Assembly: GCF_029395455.1 (NCBI RefSeq)
Contig: NZ_CP113916.1
Span: forward strand, 1,488,001-1,552,000
Origin: Lactobacillus sp. ESL0785
GTDB lineage: Bacteria > Bacillota > Bacilli > Lactobacillales > Lactobacillaceae
DNA: 64,000 nucleotides
Reading direction: 5' to 3'
Position 1 is the stretch's first letter, and every line of letters starts with the position of its first letter. Of the stretch, positions 7,911 through 17,139 are shown in pieces. A model generated the notes under the pieces. It saw nothing but the letters and a program-made list of their open reading frames with translations. It made no database searches and was not told where the DNA came from. The position numbers and the translations under genes are program-made.

Positions 7911-8828
7911 ATGATGAATACTTTTGGGGATTTACTTATTTCAGCAACTTCACAGGGTCTACTCTGGTCCCTAATGGCCATTGGTGTATACCTAACATTT
8001 AGGATTTTAGACCTCGCAGATATGACTGCTGAGGGCAGTTTTCCACTTGGCGGAGCAATTACAACAATGTGCTTAATTAAAGGAATTAACCCAATTTTAG
8101 CTACAGCTGCGGCTTTTGGTGGTGGAATGATTGCTGGATTAATTACGGGCGTTCTAAATACTAAATTGAAAATTCCAGACTTATTAGCCGGAATTGTAAC
8201 CATGACTGGACTATATTCAATTACCTCACGTGTAATGCAAAACGCCGCCAATGTTTCATTATTAGGCAAAGATACGATCTTTACTATTGCCCAAAATTGG
8301 GGCTTAGCCCGCACTAACGCTGTCATTGTAATGGGGCTCATTATCGCCTTATTAGTAATTATTATTTTGGTTGCCTTCTTCAAAACGGAAATCGGCTTAG
8401 CAATGCGAGCAACTGGTGATAATCCTGAGATGAGTGCTGCTAATGGGATTAAAACTCAAAGTATGAAAATTTGTGGTTATATGATTTCTAATGGCTGTAT
8501 TGCTCTTTCTGGTGCTTTACTTGCCCAAAATAACGGATTTGCTGACCTGAACTCTGGTGTCGGGACTTTGGTTGTCGGCCTAGCCTCAATTATCATTGCA
8601 GAAGTACTATTACATAATTTAGGAATTAGTGCTCGCTTACTCACTTTAGTTCTTGGGGCGATTGTTTACCGGATTATTTTAGCCCTAGTCTTTCAAATGA
8701 ACGTTCAGCCTTCTGACGCTAAGCTGGCCTCAGCTTTGGTATTAGTTATCTGCCTTGCGCTACCTAATTTTCACTTATTACATCACCATCATGGAGGAAC
8801 CAAAAATGTCACCCGTACTAGAAATTAA
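7911..8828 (+). CDS. ABC transporter permease (COG4120, TrpY-like)
   Basis: 305 aa with about eight hydrophobic segments. It belongs to the branched-chain-type permease superfamily (LADMTAEGSFPLGG, VAFFKTEIGLAMRATGDNPEMSAANGI). It lies 27 nt after the binding-protein gene, with ribosome site GGGG before ATG-ATG. The C-terminal tail is His-rich (LLHHHHGG) and its last 23 nt overlap the start of the ATPase gene. It would form the membrane channel of the importer. Confidence 0.88.
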   Translation: MMNTFGDLLISATSQGLLWSLMAIGVYLTFRILDLADMTAEGSFPLGGAITTMCLIKGINPILATAAAFGGGMIAGLITGVLNTKLKIPDLLAGIVTMTGLYSITSRVMQNAANVSLLGKDTIFTIAQNWGLARTNAVIVMGLIIALLVIIILVAFFKTEIGLAMRATGDNPEMSAANGIKTQSMKICGYMISNGCIALSGALLAQNNGFADLNSGVGTLVVGLASIIIAEVLLHNLGISARLLTLVLGAIVYRIILALVFQMNVQPSDAKLASALVLVICLALPNFHLLHHHHGGTKNVTRTRN

Positions 8829-9609
8829 AAATCTTCACCAAACTTTTGAACAAGGCACAGTTAATGAAAATCGCGTCTTACGCGGCGTTGATCTTAAACT
8901 AGCTGCTGGTGACTTCGTTACTATTATCGGCAGTAATGGTGCTGGGAAATCAACTTTACTCAATAGCATTGCAGGCACTTTACCAATTCAGGAAGGACAA
9001 ATTATCCTAAATGGAAAAGATATCACTAAATTATCTGTAACTAAAAGAGCCAAAAGTATTAGCCGTGTTTTTCAAGACCCCAAAATGGGGACAGCTGTTC
9101 GTTTGAGTGTTGAAGAAAATCTCGCTCTCGCAATGAAACGCGGTCAGCATCGCACTTTTCGCGCTGGTGTTAAAAAGCAAGATCGACAATTCTTCAAAAA
9201 GCAACTTGCCCAGCTTGACCTAAATTTAGAAAATCGCCTAAAAACTGAAATTGGCCTGCTCTCTGGCGGTCAGCGCCAAGCTATTACATTACTCATGGCC
9301 ACTCTTAAACGTCCTGATCTAATTTTGCTTGACGAACATACGGCGGCTCTTGACCCGCAGACTTCAATTATCGTTATGCAATTAACAGAAAAATTAATCA
9401 GCGAGCAAAAACTAACGGCTTTCATGGTAACTCACAATATGGAAGACGCGATTCACTACGGTAATCGTCTAATCATGCTCCATCAAGGACGAATCGCCTT
9501 AAACCTTGCTGGAGAAGAAAAGAAAAAAATGACTGTGCCACGGTTAATGGCTTTATTCCAAAAACACGTTGGTACGGAATTAAAAGACGATGCCGTTTTG
9601 TTAGCTTAA
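8806..9609 (+). CDS. ABC transporter ATP-binding protein (COG1101, TrpZ-like)
   Basis: 267 aa from ATG 8806, chosen because GGAGG (8793-8797) lies 8 nt upstream; a longer frame from 8755 has no such site. Walker A is GSNGAGKST (residues 42-50), the signature is LLSGGQRQA and Walker B is LILLDEHTAALDP. Its start lies inside the permease gene, which suggests translational coupling. It powers the importer encoded by the two preceding genes. Confidence 0.9.
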   Translation: MSPVLEIKNLHQTFEQGTVNENRVLRGVDLKLAAGDFVTIIGSNGAGKSTLLNSIAGTLPIQEGQIILNGKDITKLSVTKRAKSISRVFQDPKMGTAVRLSVEENLALAMKRGQHRTFRAGVKKQDRQFFKKQLAQLDLNLENRLKTEIGLLSGGQRQAITLLMATLKRPDLILLDEHTAALDPQTSIIVMQLTEKLISEQKLTAFMVTHNMEDAIHYGNRLIMLHQGRIALNLAGEEKKKMTVPRLMALFQKHVGTELKDDAVLLA

Positions 9610-9703
9610 ATAACATTCTACCTAAATAATTTTAAATAAAGCTTGCAACTCGGTAGAACAAATAATATAACTATATATAGAAAGTAAAATTTCTCACATC
9701 AAG

Positions 9704-9732
9704 AAAACGACTTCTCACAGGAAGTCGTTTTT
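9704..9732 (+). terminator. Intrinsic terminator of the TrpXYZ-type operon
   Basis: AAAACGACTTC (9704-9714) pairs with GAAGTCGTTTTT (9721-9732) around a 6-nt loop, with a T tract. Confidence 0.88.
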
Positions 9733-9800
9733 AGTTTAGAAACAAAATATTACGGTTAAAATTTTACAATAAATAATATGTATATCTAAGGATTAAATTT

Positions 9801-10250
9801 ATGAAAAAGTACTTCTACACAGCAGCTTGGCTGCTACTACTTATCCTGATAGGAACAGTAGGGTATCTATGCTTTTCACCCAATTTACCTGTTAGTCTGC
9901 CCGCTGGTAGTCATCAAATTTCCTATATTATGGTCGGTAAAGCTCCCGTAGCCTACGTTCCCTTTCAAGAAATTGGTCAATTAGGATTTTGGTTAAACAT
10001 TCTAATGACAGTTCCTTTAGGGATAATTATTGCAGTAATCACAAAATACCAGTGGCGATTAAAGTTAATAACGATCACTGGTATTGTAATTGGCTGCCTC
10101 ATTGAAATAACCCAATTTATTTTAGACAATTTATCACTAGCATCCCGCTGGGTTGACATCAATGACGTGATTGCCAATGGTTTAGGCTTCATTATTGGCT
10201 ACTTGTTAATCATAATCGCTGCTAAATTATTTTCTAAACGATCTAATTAA
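9801..10250 (+). CDS. VanZ-family membrane protein
   Basis: 149 aa. An N-terminal helix, an extracellular loop and three further helices are followed by the VanZ-type signature RWVDINDVIANGLGFIIGY (about 117-135). VanZ relatives confer low-level glycopeptide (teicoplanin) resistance in enterococci; most lactobacillar copies have no assigned role. Its last 8 nt overlap tail-to-tail with the convergent flippase gene, so no separate terminator fits between them. Confidence 0.75.
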   Translation: MKKYFYTAAWLLLLILIGTVGYLCFSPNLPVSLPAGSHQISYIMVGKAPVAYVPFQEIGQLGFWLNILMTVPLGIIIAVITKYQWRLKLITITGIVIGCLIEITQFILDNLSLASRWVDINDVIANGLGFIIGYLLIIIAAKLFSKRSN

Positions 10251-11655
10251 CTAACTTTTTAAGGACTACCAATATTGAAGCTTTTAAAACAAATAATACT
10301 GTTAAATAAACAACAAGTCCCACTATAACTTCTACTATTAACATTGACCAACTAGTAGCAACCACGCGATCAAGCCCTAAGACACATAAATACATAATTA
10401 GTCCTGCAAGTAAATATTTATCAAATTCATAGAATAACTCACGAAAACTCACTTGTCTTCGAATTACCCAAAGTTGATAGCCGGTTATTGCCGTTTCCGA
10501 AATAACTGTTGCCAGTGCAGCACCCACTGCACCATTTGAAATTATTAAGACAATATTGCAAAGCACGTTGACAATTGCTCCCAAAATAACCGAAACAGTA
10601 TAATTTTTATTTTGATTAGTTGGCAATAAATACTGATTACCAAGCACATTACTCCAGGCAATTGGCAAAATCACAAAAGATTCAACCATCATAATTGGTA
10701 TTACATCAGAAAACTGGGCCGTTAAAAATAACGGAATAAGCTTATGCGCAATTATTAACAATCCAAACGTCATTGGTACTGAGATTACGGAAACAAATGA
10801 AAAACTTTTATATAAGTATTCTTTTGTTTTGTGATAATTTTTATTGGCAAAGGCATTAGCAACATGCGGTAACATCACGGTTCCCGTTGCCGTAACAATT
10901 CCTAAAAGCATCTTTACAATTTTGTCTGACTGATCAAAGTAACCTGCTGCCTGGACACTTTTTAATGACCCCAGCATAGTTTTATTCAATACCCAATATA
11001 TCTGTGAAGCTACTTGCGGAATAAATAATACTAAGGCTGGCTTAAGGTGGCGCAAAATAGCTAATGACTTGAAGTCAGGCCGACCAACGTACTTTTTTAA
11101 ACTAGGAAACATTGTTAAATTACCGATTAGCAACGATACAGATGAAATTAGGATATAGTAGACTAAATCTGCTGGAGATTTAACAAAAACAAAAATGCTA
11201 ATTACTGTTAATATCTTAATAATAAAATTTCTAATAACAGTTACAGAAAAGTTTTCCACGCCCATAAAAAGCCATGAAATGTCAAGAGCAGATGCAATCA
11301 GCGAAAATGATTGTGCCCAATAATAGATATGATATTGCTGAACACATGACAAAAAAATCAGAAACAGTAAAAACGACAAAACGCTTGTAATGATTTTTAA
11401 AAATAAAATTTCATAAAAAGTTTGAGTAACCAGTTTGTTGTTATCACGGACAAAGGCAATTTGCCGTTCGGCGTATAAATTAATTCCAATACTACCCAAC
11501 AGAATAAAGTATTGCATTGTAGCAGTAGTAAAAGAATTAATTCCCACTCCTTTAGGGCCAACAACTTGAGCGATATACGGTGTAGTAATTAATGGTACAA
11601 GTACAATAAAAATCTGATAAGCAACATTATATAAATAGTTCTTAAAAACTTTCAT
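10243..11655 (-). CDS. Polysaccharide repeat-unit flippase (Wzx/RfbX type)
   Basis: 470 aa with 12-14 predicted helices, of the polysaccharide-transporter branch of the MOP superfamily (NYLYNVAYQIFIVLVPLITTPYIAQVVGPKGVGINSF split over the N-terminus). It moves undecaprenyl-linked repeat units across the membrane. It is the last gene of the eps cluster, 10 nt after the polymerase gene. Confidence 0.9.
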   Translation of the reverse strand: MKVFKNYLYNVAYQIFIVLVPLITTPYIAQVVGPKGVGINSFTTATMQYFILLGSIGINLYAERQIAFVRDNNKLVTQTFYEILFLKIITSVLSFLLFLIFLSCVQQYHIYYWAQSFSLIASALDISWLFMGVENFSVTVIRNFIIKILTVISIFVFVKSPADLVYYILISSVSLLIGNLTMFPSLKKYVGRPDFKSLAILRHLKPALVLFIPQVASQIYWVLNKTMLGSLKSVQAAGYFDQSDKIVKMLLGIVTATGTVMLPHVANAFANKNYHKTKEYLYKSFSFVSVISVPMTFGLLIIAHKLIPLFLTAQFSDVIPIMMVESFVILPIAWSNVLGNQYLLPTNQNKNYTVSVILGAIVNVLCNIVLIISNGAVGAALATVISETAITGYQLWVIRRQVSFRELFYEFDKYLLAGLIMYLCVLGLDRVVATSWSMLIVEVIVGLVVYLTVLFVLKASILVVLKKLVN

Positions 11656-11665
11656 GTTTAAACCT

Positions 11666-12769
11666 TTAATTTATTTCGGGTTGCAATTTTGCATCTTTAC
11701 CCTGCTGCACACTAGATGCTAATAATATTGCGACAGGTATAAAAAGTTCAAAGTGCTGCAGTGAGGTTTCAGTGAAGCCAATTAGGACGTACATTGTGAA
11801 GATCAAAATATCTTTAATCCTCATTTTTTTAATTTTCCAGCCCATCATTATTAAAATATATAACAATTGCATTGTGAAAATTATTCCCTTTGCAAGTAAT
11901 GCCTGCAAATATCCATTATCAAACATTGCCGATTCTAGTTCAGGATTTTTTAACAGATGAATGCCATACATCGAATAAAACTGTTTGTAAAGCGCTAATC
12001 TGCCTGAGAGAATGTTATTTAGTAGTGGCGAATATCGATAAAATAAGGTACACAAAGAAATTGTAAAGATAGCAACTGGAAGCAAGCAAACTAACTTTGA
12101 AACAGTTCGATTAACTCTAAGATAGATTTTATTCCCTAATCCAAAAGCAATGACACAATAAAGCAAAATAAGATAAGTTGAAGTCCTAGATTGCGTTTGC
12201 GTATAAATAATGTAGGTTAAAATCCCAACTACGAAATTGTCCACACGTTCAAATTTATGTCGTTCAATAGAACAAAAGTCCAGTACTACTGCCAACCATA
12301 ATTGCATTGCCACGTTAGGATGGGTAAAACCCAACGATTTTCTAAAAATATAACCATTGCCGCGCCACATTTCAAAATCATTTGCACCCCGACCAGTTAA
12401 TAAATTAGCTAATACTATTAGGCCAAATGTAATACCCACAACAGCTGCCAGCCACTTTAATATTTTGTTGTAATCAATGCCAACATTCGTGCGCAATACA
12501 TAAATAAAGGTAATCATTAATGTACCCGAAATCATATACGGCGCACTGTTTATAAGACAAATAAATAGCGATAATAAAAATAGAAAAATAAAAGAATAAC
12601 TAAATTTATTATTTGAAAATAAAATTGCAAGCATTAATAGCATACTTACAATTGCTTGAATCGCACTTGAAAGTGAATTAGAGATTATCCCTGCCCCACT
12701 TAAAATTGCCATCACTGAAACAACAACAGACATTATGATAATTAATTTAGTTACAGTAGTTAATTTCAA
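11666..12769 (-). CDS. Exopolysaccharide polymerase (Wzy-like)
   Basis: 367 aa, about ten hydrophobic helices, weakly conserved as is usual for Wzy proteins. A large loop in the middle (TGRGANDFEMWRGNGYIFRKSLGFTHPN) resembles the O-antigen ligase/polymerase loop. Position between the glycosyltransferase and flippase genes supports a role in joining repeat units outside the membrane. Confidence 0.75.
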   Translation of the reverse strand: MKLTTVTKLIIIMSVVVSVMAILSGAGIISNSLSSAIQAIVSMLLMLAILFSNNKFSYSFIFLFLLSLFICLINSAPYMISGTLMITFIYVLRTNVGIDYNKILKWLAAVVGITFGLIVLANLLTGRGANDFEMWRGNGYIFRKSLGFTHPNVAMQLWLAVVLDFCSIERHKFERVDNFVVGILTYIIYTQTQSRTSTYLILLYCVIAFGLGNKIYLRVNRTVSKLVCLLPVAIFTISLCTLFYRYSPLLNNILSGRLALYKQFYSMYGIHLLKNPELESAMFDNGYLQALLAKGIIFTMQLLYILIMMGWKIKKMRIKDILIFTMYVLIGFTETSLQHFELFIPVAILLASSVQQGKDAKLQPEIN

Positions 12770-12805
12770 ACGTAAATCCCCATCATCAATTACACAGCCA
12801 CAAAA

Positions 12806-13552
12806 TCACTTGATTAACCGCTTAAGGCTATTATAAGTGCCATATCCCCATAGAAAATCAATGTAGTGCTTCAGATATTTCTTTATCCCTAACACCTTAC
12901 CACTTGATTTACTCTTATTTTTTTCATCTTTCCACGAAGCAGCATAATGGTGGATGGAAATTGTATTGGGTTTAATAACTAATTTTTGCCGCCAAAAATT
13001 TACGGGACAAAAATATGAACTTGGATAAATAATTACATTACCAATCTTTTGCTTACTCCCATTAAATTTAAATCCGCTTTTTGCTAGCAAGTGCGTTGTT
13101 ATATCCGTGCAAAGTACTTGGTTGAACGTACCATCTTGATTAATAAAATGCAGCCTCTGGTACTCATTAAGATTAGCCAAAATAAACTTGTTACCCTTAA
13201 CGCCGCCAAAGCCCCCACCAGTATTAACCGTAAACCGATCTTCACAACCAAAATAAGCTTCCGCAGCCAAAACTGAATCCAAACTTTTAATTAGTTCAAC
13301 ATCAGTATCCAAATAGATACCACCATAATGATAAATTATGTCTAATCTTGCCACATCTGAGACAAAAGCCCATTGTTGTCTTTCATAGGCTTCCTTTGTA
13401 AAACTGTACTTGTTAACATCAAAATTACTTTCATTCCACTGAATAATCGTATAATCTGGGCAATATTTTTGCCAAGAATTTATGCAACGCTGAACTTGGG
13501 GCGGTAAAGATGCCTTGCCAAACCAGCAGTAATTAATAACTTTAGGTATCAT
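12806..13552 (-). CDS. Glycosyltransferase family 32 (OCH1/capsular type)
   Basis: 248 aa. MIPKVINYCWFG at the N-terminus and GGIYLDTDVELI carrying the metal/nucleotide-sugar DXD motif (D82-D84) mark the GT32 fold. Cytoplasmic, it probably adds one sugar to the lipid-linked repeat unit; donor and linkage cannot be read from sequence. It lies 36 nt upstream of the polymerase gene. Confidence 0.85.
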   Translation of the reverse strand: MIPKVINYCWFGKASLPPQVQRCINSWQKYCPDYTIIQWNESNFDVNKYSFTKEAYERQQWAFVSDVARLDIIYHYGGIYLDTDVELIKSLDSVLAAEAYFGCEDRFTVNTGGGFGGVKGNKFILANLNEYQRLHFINQDGTFNQVLCTDITTHLLAKSGFKFNGSKQKIGNVIIYPSSYFCPVNFWRQKLVIKPNTISIHHYAASWKDEKNKSKSSGKVLGIKKYLKHYIDFLWGYGTYNSLKRLIK

Positions 13553-13563
13553 TTTCTATTTCC

Positions 13564-14049
13564 TCAAAACAATTGGCGAACTAAAGTTGCTAAATTCTGA
13601 TTAAAGCTTTGATTATTACTATGAAACTTGGGATGCTGATTATCCTTTTGCGACCGAATTGCTTCAGCCAAATCTTCAATATTGGTAATAACGTTAATAG
13701 GAAAACCACGTTTTTGTAACTCAGTACAAAAGATTAATTGGTGATCATTAACGTGTTCGTTGAATTTTTCCTGACGCGGAACCACAATTGGCGTTTTATC
13801 TTGTCTAATGACTTCAATAAAAGAAGATGGCCCGCCATGAGTAATAATTACAGAAGCTTGATTAATTAGTGCCTGCATTTTAGCTGGTGAAATGAATTTT
13901 TCATACCGGCAACTTTTAGGCAAATAAGTACTATAACCAATTTGAATGAATACTTCATCCGTAATTTTATTTTGCGCCTTTAATTGGTCGATTTTCTTGA
14001 TTAAACGGTTAAACGGTTGTTCATGCGTACCGACAGTTACAAAAATCAT
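13564..14049 (-). CDS. Glycosyltransferase catalytic subunit (Alg13-like, EpsF/PssE type)
   Basis: 161 aa from ATG 14049 (MIFVTVGTHEQPFNRLI), which overlaps the stop of the preceding gene as TGATG; a longer frame from 14106 would overlap it heavily. It carries the C-terminal GT28/Alg13 motif ITHGGPSSFIEVI with nucleotide-sugar contacts, and PRQEKFNEHVNDHQ. Such half-size proteins work with a membrane-binding Alg14-like partner, here encoded immediately upstream. Confidence 0.87.
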   Translation of the reverse strand: MIFVTVGTHEQPFNRLIKKIDQLKAQNKITDEVFIQIGYSTYLPKSCRYEKFISPAKMQALINQASVIITHGGPSSFIEVIRQDKTPIVVPRQEKFNEHVNDHQLIFCTELQKRGFPINVITNIEDLAEAIRSQKDNQHPKFHSNNQSFNQNLATLVRQLF

Positions 14050-14498
14050 CAAAAAATACTTCCTAAATTTTTTGCCTTGGGATAAACCTGCTTCATTTCT
14101 TCCCACTGAACAATAAACAAGTCAGTAACAGGATAAACAAGTTTTCCCGTTAATGTGGCCTTGTTTATTCTGTCAAATACTTCAATATAAACGGTCTTCA
14201 TTCCCAATAGCTTGCCAATATAAAAGAACGGAACAGCCACCGCCGCACCAGAAGAAATTATCAAATTTGGTCTTTCTTTTTTAAGGATTTTAATTGCTAA
14301 AAAAGTATTCCTGATTAAATTTTTGAAATTTCGATTGGTTGGAAAATAACACGAATACATTTTTTCTCTAGCCAACAAATTTACAGCATCATCTTTAGGA
14401 AAAGTAACCCAGAAGCGATCTTTATCTTGCCAAAATTTTTTAAGCATATATAAATGAGTTAAATGACCGCCACTAGAGCCAACCAAACAAATTTTCAT
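14049..14498 (-). CDS. Glycosyltransferase membrane subunit (Alg14-like, EpsE/PssD type)
   Basis: 149 aa. MKICLVGSSGGHLTHLYML is the Alg14 N-terminal signature; an internal hydrophobic segment (VAVPFFYIGKLLGMKTVYIEV) probably contacts the membrane. It recruits the Alg13-like subunit encoded next to make one complete transferase that adds the second sugar of the repeat unit. Confidence 0.87.
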   Translation of the reverse strand: MKICLVGSSGGHLTHLYMLKKFWQDKDRFWVTFPKDDAVNLLAREKMYSCYFPTNRNFKNLIRNTFLAIKILKKERPNLIISSGAAVAVPFFYIGKLLGMKTVYIEVFDRINKATLTGKLVYPVTDLFIVQWEEMKQVYPKAKNLGSIF

Positions 14499-14516
14499 AA
14501 GTAATTCCTTTTTTAT

Positions 14517-15176
14517 CTAATAGGTCGTATTAGGAAAACAAACGACAAAAATGGTTTTTAGTAAAATTTGCATGTCTAGCCAAAGACTAGCTTTATTGAT
14601 ATAGATAATATCTATTTTGACCATTTCATAAAAACTAACCGCATTTCTTCCTGTAACCTGCCACAAACCTGTACATCCTGGTTTAACTACCAGTCTTTGC
14701 ATATCAAAATTGGTATACTGAGTTATTTCACGTTCTAACGGTGGTCGTGGCCCAACTAGAGTCATGTCGCCCTTTAATACATTCCATAGCTGCGGCAATT
14801 CATCTAAGCTATGCTTCCTAATTATTCTACCCACTTTAGTTACGCGTGGATCATTCTTCATTTTAAACATTGCCCCAGTAATCTCATTTTTATGAAGTAA
14901 TCCACTGAACTGTTTATCCGCATCAACTACCATTGACCTAAATTTATACATTCTAAATTTATGACCATTTTTGCCAATTCGAATTTGAGAATAAAAAATT
15001 GGTCCTGGTGAACTCTTGTCTAATTTAATAGCAATTGCAATCACAAAAAAGAGTGGACTTAAAATTAGTAGCGCAATTAGGCTTAGGGCAATATCAAAAC
15101 CTCTTTTTAAAAAGCAATACAGATTCCGCTCATTAATCATATTTTGATTTATCAAAATTTTATTTTTAAGTTCCAT
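14517..15176 (-). CDS. epsE: Undecaprenyl-phosphate sugar-1-phosphate (priming) transferase
   Basis: 219 aa bacterial sugar transferase (PF02397 type). One hydrophobic hairpin (about 27-50), then KFRSMVVDAD, DELPQLWNVLKGDM and LVGPRPPLEREI. This size corresponds to the catalytic WbaP/PglC-like half with only a short N-terminal tail. It loads the first sugar phosphate on undecaprenyl phosphate and starts repeat-unit assembly. The sugar (glucose or galactose) cannot be told from sequence. Confidence 0.9.
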   Translation of the reverse strand: MELKNKILINQNMINERNLYCFLKRGFDIALSLIALLILSPLFFVIAIAIKLDKSSPGPIFYSQIRIGKNGHKFRMYKFRSMVVDADKQFSGLLHKNEITGAMFKMKNDPRVTKVGRIIRKHSLDELPQLWNVLKGDMTLVGPRPPLEREITQYTNFDMQRLVVKPGCTGLWQVTGRNAVSFYEMVKIDIIYINKASLWLDMQILLKTIFVVCFPNTTY

Positions 15177-15312
15177 TTTCCCCGCTTCCTTACTACAATA
15201 AATTTATAATCTCTTTGATTTTTTATTGAATAGTTCGGAATTTTTTAAAAATTTCGGATTACGTTTTAGCTTAATGATTACCGATATAATTTATTGATGT
15301 ATACTTCAGAAA

Positions 15313-16002
15313 TTATTTGCGATATGCATGATAGTTAGGCACTACATCATTTAGTACATAGCCTAATAAATTAGCTTTTGCTGTTTGCAAAAGTTCCACA
15401 GACTGCTTAACAGCAGCTTTTTGAGCTTGACCTTGACGAACAACCAACACAACACCATCTACTTTTGGAGAAATGACTCGTGTATCTGTTACTGGCAATA
15501 CTGGCGGAACATCTAAAACTAACAAATCATAATAATTTCTAAAATAGGCAAGCAACTCTTCCATTCGTCTTGATCCTAAAAGCGCCGCTGGATTAGGCGG
15601 AATAGGACCACTTGCAATTATTGATAAATTATTCACTAGGCTCTGCTGCACCACTAAGTCAAAACTTTTATCACTTGCTAGAATTGTTGACAAGCCTTTT
15701 CGACTATTACGCAAGCCAAATATGCTTTGAATTGTTGCTTGACGTAAATCCGCGTCAATCAATAAAACTTTGCGACCTTGTTTAGCCCAACTAACTGCTA
15801 AATTTGCAGAAATAGTCGACTTACCTTCATTAGCTTGCGAAGAAGTAATCAGAATTGTCTTTAATTCATGATTAACCGCTGAAAAATTTATGTTTGTTAA
15901 AATCGTTCTAAATTGTTCAGAAACAATATTTCTCGGATCAATATCAGTAATTAACTTAACTTTATTTTTTCTACTCCTAGTAGATTTTTTGCGATGAAAC
16001 AT
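15313..16002 (-). CDS. epsC: Bacterial tyrosine kinase of EPS assembly (CpsD/EpsC type)
   Basis: 229 aa cytoplasmic BY-kinase. Walker A SSQANEGKST (about 54-63), Walker A' LLIDADLR (80-87) and Walker B LLVLDVPP are intact. The usual Tyr-rich C-terminal tail is short: only Y215, Y224 and Y227 remain in the final stretch (NYHAYRK end). It pairs with the chain-length protein encoded upstream, which activates it and sets polymer length. No CpsB/EpsD-type phosphatase gene is adjacent; 136 nt of non-coding DNA precede the next gene. Confidence 0.88.
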   Translation of the reverse strand: MFHRKKSTRSRKNKVKLITDIDPRNIVSEQFRTILTNINFSAVNHELKTILITSSQANEGKSTISANLAVSWAKQGRKVLLIDADLRQATIQSIFGLRNSRKGLSTILASDKSFDLVVQQSLVNNLSIIASGPIPPNPAALLGSRRMEELLAYFRNYYDLLVLDVPPVLPVTDTRVISPKVDGVVLVVRQGQAQKAAVKQSVELLQTAKANLLGYVLNDVVPNYHAYRK

Positions 16003-16030
16003 AATAACTATCCTTCGTGATAATTAAAAC

Positions 16031-16753
16031 TCAACGATACCGTTTGTAATTCTGGATTGGCCGTATTCTAAAGATATGGCCTAGGTTTGGCAATCCAAGT
16101 TCGGTAGTCAAGAATTCATTTCCTTTAATAGTTGTATCGGTTATTTCTTTAATAAAGGCATAGCTCAAACCGATTAACAATCCAACACCTGCACCAATTA
16201 ATAACATTACTGAGGTTTTGGGAAATGTTTTTTGCCGTACCGGTAAGGCCTTAGAAACAATCATCACGTTGTCAATACTCATGATTTTACCAATTTTTCT
16301 TTTAAACACACTGGCAATCTCATTAGCAATAGTAGCTGCTTCATCCGGATTATGACTTTTTACATTTAAAGCAAAGACCTGTGAATTTTGATTACTGGTA
16401 ATCGAAATATCTTTTTGAAGCTGCTTAACACTGACGTAATAGGGCTTGACGATATCACTTGGATTAGCCAAATTTTGGCTCGCAGCTTTTAAGACCACTT
16501 GATTAGTAATGATATCTTTATACGTATTAATCATTTGGACATCAGCTTGCTGACCTTGGTAAATCCCATTAAGGTCAGAGCCAACTTTCTTTTGATTGAC
16601 CAATATTTGTGTAGTTGCTGTATATTGCGGTGTTATGACAAATTTATCTATACCTATTGCAGCAGCCAGACAAATTACAAAACTAGTAATAATAAAAATT
16701 ATATGTTTGCAAATGATTCTAAGTATTTGGTAAAAATTCAAATAGTTTCCCAT
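16031..16753 (-). CDS. epsB: EPS chain-length determinant (Wzz/CpsC type)
   Basis: 240 aa from ATG 16753, preceded by GGAG at a 6-nt spacing; a TTG four codons earlier is too close to that site. Two transmembrane helices (about 18-40 and 172-195) flank an extracellular domain of the Wzz fold (YTATTQILVNQKK; ASVFKRKIGKIMSIDNV). It controls length of the exopolysaccharide and activates the BY-kinase encoded 28 nt downstream. First gene of the eps operon. Confidence 0.88.
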   Translation of the reverse strand: MGNYLNFYQILRIICKHIIFIITSFVICLAAAIGIDKFVITPQYTATTQILVNQKKVGSDLNGIYQGQQADVQMINTYKDIITNQVVLKAASQNLANPSDIVKPYYVSVKQLQKDISITSNQNSQVFALNVKSHNPDEAATIANEIASVFKRKIGKIMSIDNVMIVSKALPVRQKTFPKTSVMLLIGAGVGLLIGLSYAFIKEITDTTIKGNEFLTTELGLPNLGHIFRIRPIQNYKRYR

Positions 16754-17139
16754 ACCATTCTCCAAGTCTTAAAAATTAATATACCTAATTCCAATACATT
16801 AAAATTACGTTTACTAATTCAGCTTTTAATACCACCATATAGATACACAATATTAATTTTTGCTAGCAAATCTTGAGAATATTCTGCTGTTGACTTATCA
16901 AATTAAGGCAAAAAATAAATCCTCTATATTGCTGATGCTAATAAAGAGGATTAATCAAAAATTCTAAATAGTATTAAACTAGCAGGTAAAATTCAACATC
17001 TGTTGACTAAATTATAGATGAGCATACCATTATTAGCATAAAGCATATACATAACTAGCTATAATGTATAGCTATCCATGTATAATGTCAAATTATAATT
17101 GTATGCATTTTTTTAATGCTATATATTAATACTTTATAT
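16754..17139. other. Upstream region of the eps operon
   Basis: 386 nt without a convincing gene. It holds a leftward-oriented terminator-like hairpin (16919-16951). On the minus strand TTGACA (17086-17091) is followed 17 nt on by TACATT (17063-17068), a possible but weak promoter. The stretch 17050-17095 repeats short TATAATGTATA-like words. A long eps leader starting near 17055 and crossing the hairpin is possible. Confidence 0.4.
16919..16951 (-). terminator. Hairpin terminator upstream of eps genes
   Basis: AATCCTCT (from about 16919) pairs with AGAGGATT (to 16951) around a long loop; on the minus strand the stem runs into TTTATTTTTTG. It may end transcription of the permease gene at 17140, or attenuate the eps operon. 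Confidence 0.55.

Noticed and set aside
7712..8383. Long minus-strand frame (223 codons) opposite the TrpX/TrpY-type genes
   Set aside because: It lies wholly on the opposite strand of two well-supported genes, has no ribosome site, and its composition (Ile/Ala/Val/Lys/Pro mixtures) is typical of antisense shadows.
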